From NCBI GenBank assembly GCA_003514205.1, contig DORQ01000174.1:1-7967 (forward strand): a stretch of 7,967 nucleotides of DNA, written 5' to 3'. This DNA is from Acidimicrobiaceae bacterium. Lineage in GTDB: Bacteria > Actinomycetota > Acidimicrobiia > Acidimicrobiales > Microtrichaceae. Below, in pieces: positions 6,491-7,967 of this stretch. Below the pieces are notes generated by a model that saw only the letters and a list, made by a program, of their open reading frames with translations, was not told where the DNA came from and searched no databases. The translations under genes were made by a program, and so were the position numbers. Position 1 is the stretch's first letter, and each line of letters starts with the position of its first letter.

Positions 6491-7967
6491 TCAGTCCATC
6501 AAGAGAAGTTCGACCGCCTGCTCCATGAAGGCGGAGACTGCTGGCAGGGATGCATCCTCAGCATTTGGGTAGCCGACTGTGAGACGGATCTGACGGGTGC
6601 CGCGACTCGCTAGGAGAACGTAGGCCACCTCCATCTTCGCTCTGGAGGCCTCGTAGTCCTCCATCCTTCGAATTCGCGCCGTCGTTCCTGGGGGAAGGTG
6701 CAGGTCCGGCAGGTCGTTATAGATGACACGAGAGATGCCTGGTCGGTTCACACCGTCGGAATCAAAACCTTTGCATTCCTCGGCGGTTGCGCCGAACTCG
6801 AGAGACACCATCTCCACGGCCTCGCGCATCGCGTCGTCAAATCCCTTGCCAGTGTCTTCGAAGCTCACCATATTGGCGACTACCAAAACCGAGCTCGTGC
6901 CGCCGGAGGTCCAGACTCGGAATCCTGAATGGCCGGCGACTCGCAGTGCTGGACCGAGCGCACCTCGGCATTGCGGGGTTGCTGACCGATTCGCAGTTAC
7001 GGAGACCTCCTGGTCGCCCGCCACGAATTCCTCGACGTTCGTGCGGGGAAGCAAGGGTTCCTCGATACCGAACAGCTCACGTGTGATGCTGTCGAGCTCG
7101 CTGATCCGCTGATAATTGGCTGAGCTGGCTACCGAAGTCGCATCAGGATCTGATGACAAGAGCAACTGGCTTGAGGTTCCTTGCTCTTGCAGCGCAAGTG
7201 CATCTCGAGGGTTATCGAAATTTCGTGCTGGCACCCGCCGATCGGCGGAGTCGGCTCCGCCAAAGAGGTTGGCCGCAAGATCAGGCCCAGAGGATGGCGT
7301 CGAAGAAGTACCTCCGGCCCAAGACAGGGCACCCCAGGTGACAGCCGCAGCCAACGCTCCAGCGCTGGAACCCATCACCAACGTTCGCCTTCTTGCCTGG
7401 CGGTCGTGGGTGGCAGGAGGCGCGGCTTGCGGTCGGAGCACCTCAAGCCCATCGAGTAGGCGGGGCTCTGGAAACGCAAGTTCTGGATCGATGGTCAAGT
7501 CAGTCAACAGGACAGGAGGGGGAATTGACTGGTTGCCACCGCACAGGGCCGTCACGAATTGGAGAATGTCCGCAGGCCGCTCCGTGGGCTGAACTGCGAG
7601 CCCGGCACGAATTGCCTCCGCGATCGGTCGAGGGACCCCATCGAGTTCGGGAGGGCGCTGATGAATGACTCTCCCAACGTAGCCAACGAAGCTGTCAGCC
7701 GCGATAGGTACAGGCGGTGATCCGGTGAGTGCAAAGTGGATTGTCGCCGCAAGACCGTACACATCAGAAACAGGTGTCGCCGGTTCGCCGAGCAGCTGTT
7801 CGGGGGATGCGTAGGCTGGTGTGAAGCCTGCAGCGAGGTGCGAGATTGAGGCATTCAGGAGAATTGATGCCATCCCGAAATCGCAGATCGTCGCTCCGCC
7901 ACTGGTCGAATACAGGACGTTGCTTGGCTTGACGTCTCGATGTAAGACGCCAGCCGAATGAGCTGAA
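6491..7967 (-). CDS. Transmembrane serine/threonine protein kinase, 5' end outside the window, PknH-like sensor domain possible
   Basis: Partial Hanks-type kinase; 491 residues are visible and the N-lobe lies beyond the right edge. Numbering from the edge, the catalytic loop HRDVKPSN is at 9-16, DFG at 29-31, SPE (for APE) at 54-56, subdomain IX aspartate in SDVYGLAAT at 68, and subdomain XI arginine at 130. The in-frame ATG at 7873 is the Met after DFG and not a start. A proline-rich linker leads to one membrane segment at about 195-217 (nucleotides 7384-7316) after RRR. About 270 extracellular residues follow, with two cysteines, C333 and C398. The order SELDSITRELFG, then QCRGALGP, then ANMVSFED, then EECKG faintly resembles the PknH extracellular sensor domain; this is inference. 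The catalytic residues in view are all intact. Its target is unknown; the nearest downstream gene encodes the SRPBCC protein. Confidence 0.92.
   Translation of the reverse strand, partial: SAHSAGVLHRDVKPSNVLYSTSGGATICDFGMASILLNASISHLAAGFTPAYASPEQLLGEPATPVSDVYGLAATIHFALTGSPPVPIAADSFVGYVGRVIHQRPPELDGVPRPIAEAIRAGLAVQPTERPADILQFVTALCGGNQSIPPPVLLTDLTIDPELAFPEPRLLDGLEVLRPQAAPPATHDRQARRRTLVMGSSAGALAAAVTWGALSWAGGTSSTPSSGPDLAANLFGGADSADRRVPARNFDNPRDALALQEQGTSSQLLLSSDPDATSVASSANYQRISELDSITRELFGIEEPLLPRTNVEEFVAGDQEVSVTANRSATPQCRGALGPALRVAGHSGFRVWTSGGTSSVLVVANMVSFEDTGKGFDDAMREAVEMVSLEFGATAEECKGFDSDGVNRPGISRVIYNDLPDLHLPPGTTARIRRMEDYEASRAKMEVAYVLLASRGTRQIRLTVGYPNAEDASLPAVSAFMEQAVELLLMD

Noticed and set aside
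1..7967. CRISPR array, tRNA or rRNA gene, insertion sequence or phage genes
   Set aside because: No regularly spaced repeats, no recognisable tRNA or rRNA sequence, and no transposase or integrase motif was seen on either strand. Nearly all of the window is filled by the seven coding genes.

Overview
The window looks like a chromosomal segment of a moderately high-GC actinobacterium. The GC level is judged by eye, not computed. The clues are two membrane-anchored Hanks-type Ser/Thr kinases with extracellular cysteine-pair domains, frequent GTG and TTG starts with GGAGG-type ribosome binding sites, a DrrA-like ABC ATPase and a geranylgeranyl-reductase-like flavoprotein. An uncultured lineage such as an acidimicrobial or freshwater actinobacterium would fit, but the sequence alone cannot place it. 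I see no RNA gene, CRISPR array, insertion sequence or phage gene.

Left part (17-4332, minus strand): a tight four-gene operon. In transcription order it encodes a transmembrane Ser/Thr kinase (4332-2500), an ABC ATPase (2534-1554) and two different ABC-2 permeases (1557-781 and 784-17). The genes overlap by 35, 4 and 4 bases, so they are probably made together. The natural reading is a kinase-coupled two-permease exporter: the kinase senses something outside and controls or responds to the transporter. The substrate is unknown. The kinase is unusual, because its glycine-rich loop has no glycines and its catalytic loop is HCD instead of HRD.

Middle (4333-6374): a 167-base divergent intergenic region carries inverted-repeat elements. 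It is followed by a plus-strand FAD-dependent oxidoreductase of the geranylgeranyl reductase/FixC type. That gene converges on a minus-strand SRPBCC (START-like ligand-binding) gene and overlaps its 3' end antisense by 96 bases. This pair suggests a lipid, isoprenoid or polyketide-type modification step, but no substrate can be named.

Right part (6375-7967): a 116-base gap with a hairpin, then a second transmembrane Ser/Thr kinase on the minus strand, cut by the window edge. Its catalytic loop (HRDVKPSN) and DFG motif are intact. Its extracellular domain faintly resembles the PknH sensor domain. The most interesting feature of the window is the clustering of two sensor kinases with an exporter and a redox/ligand-binding pair.
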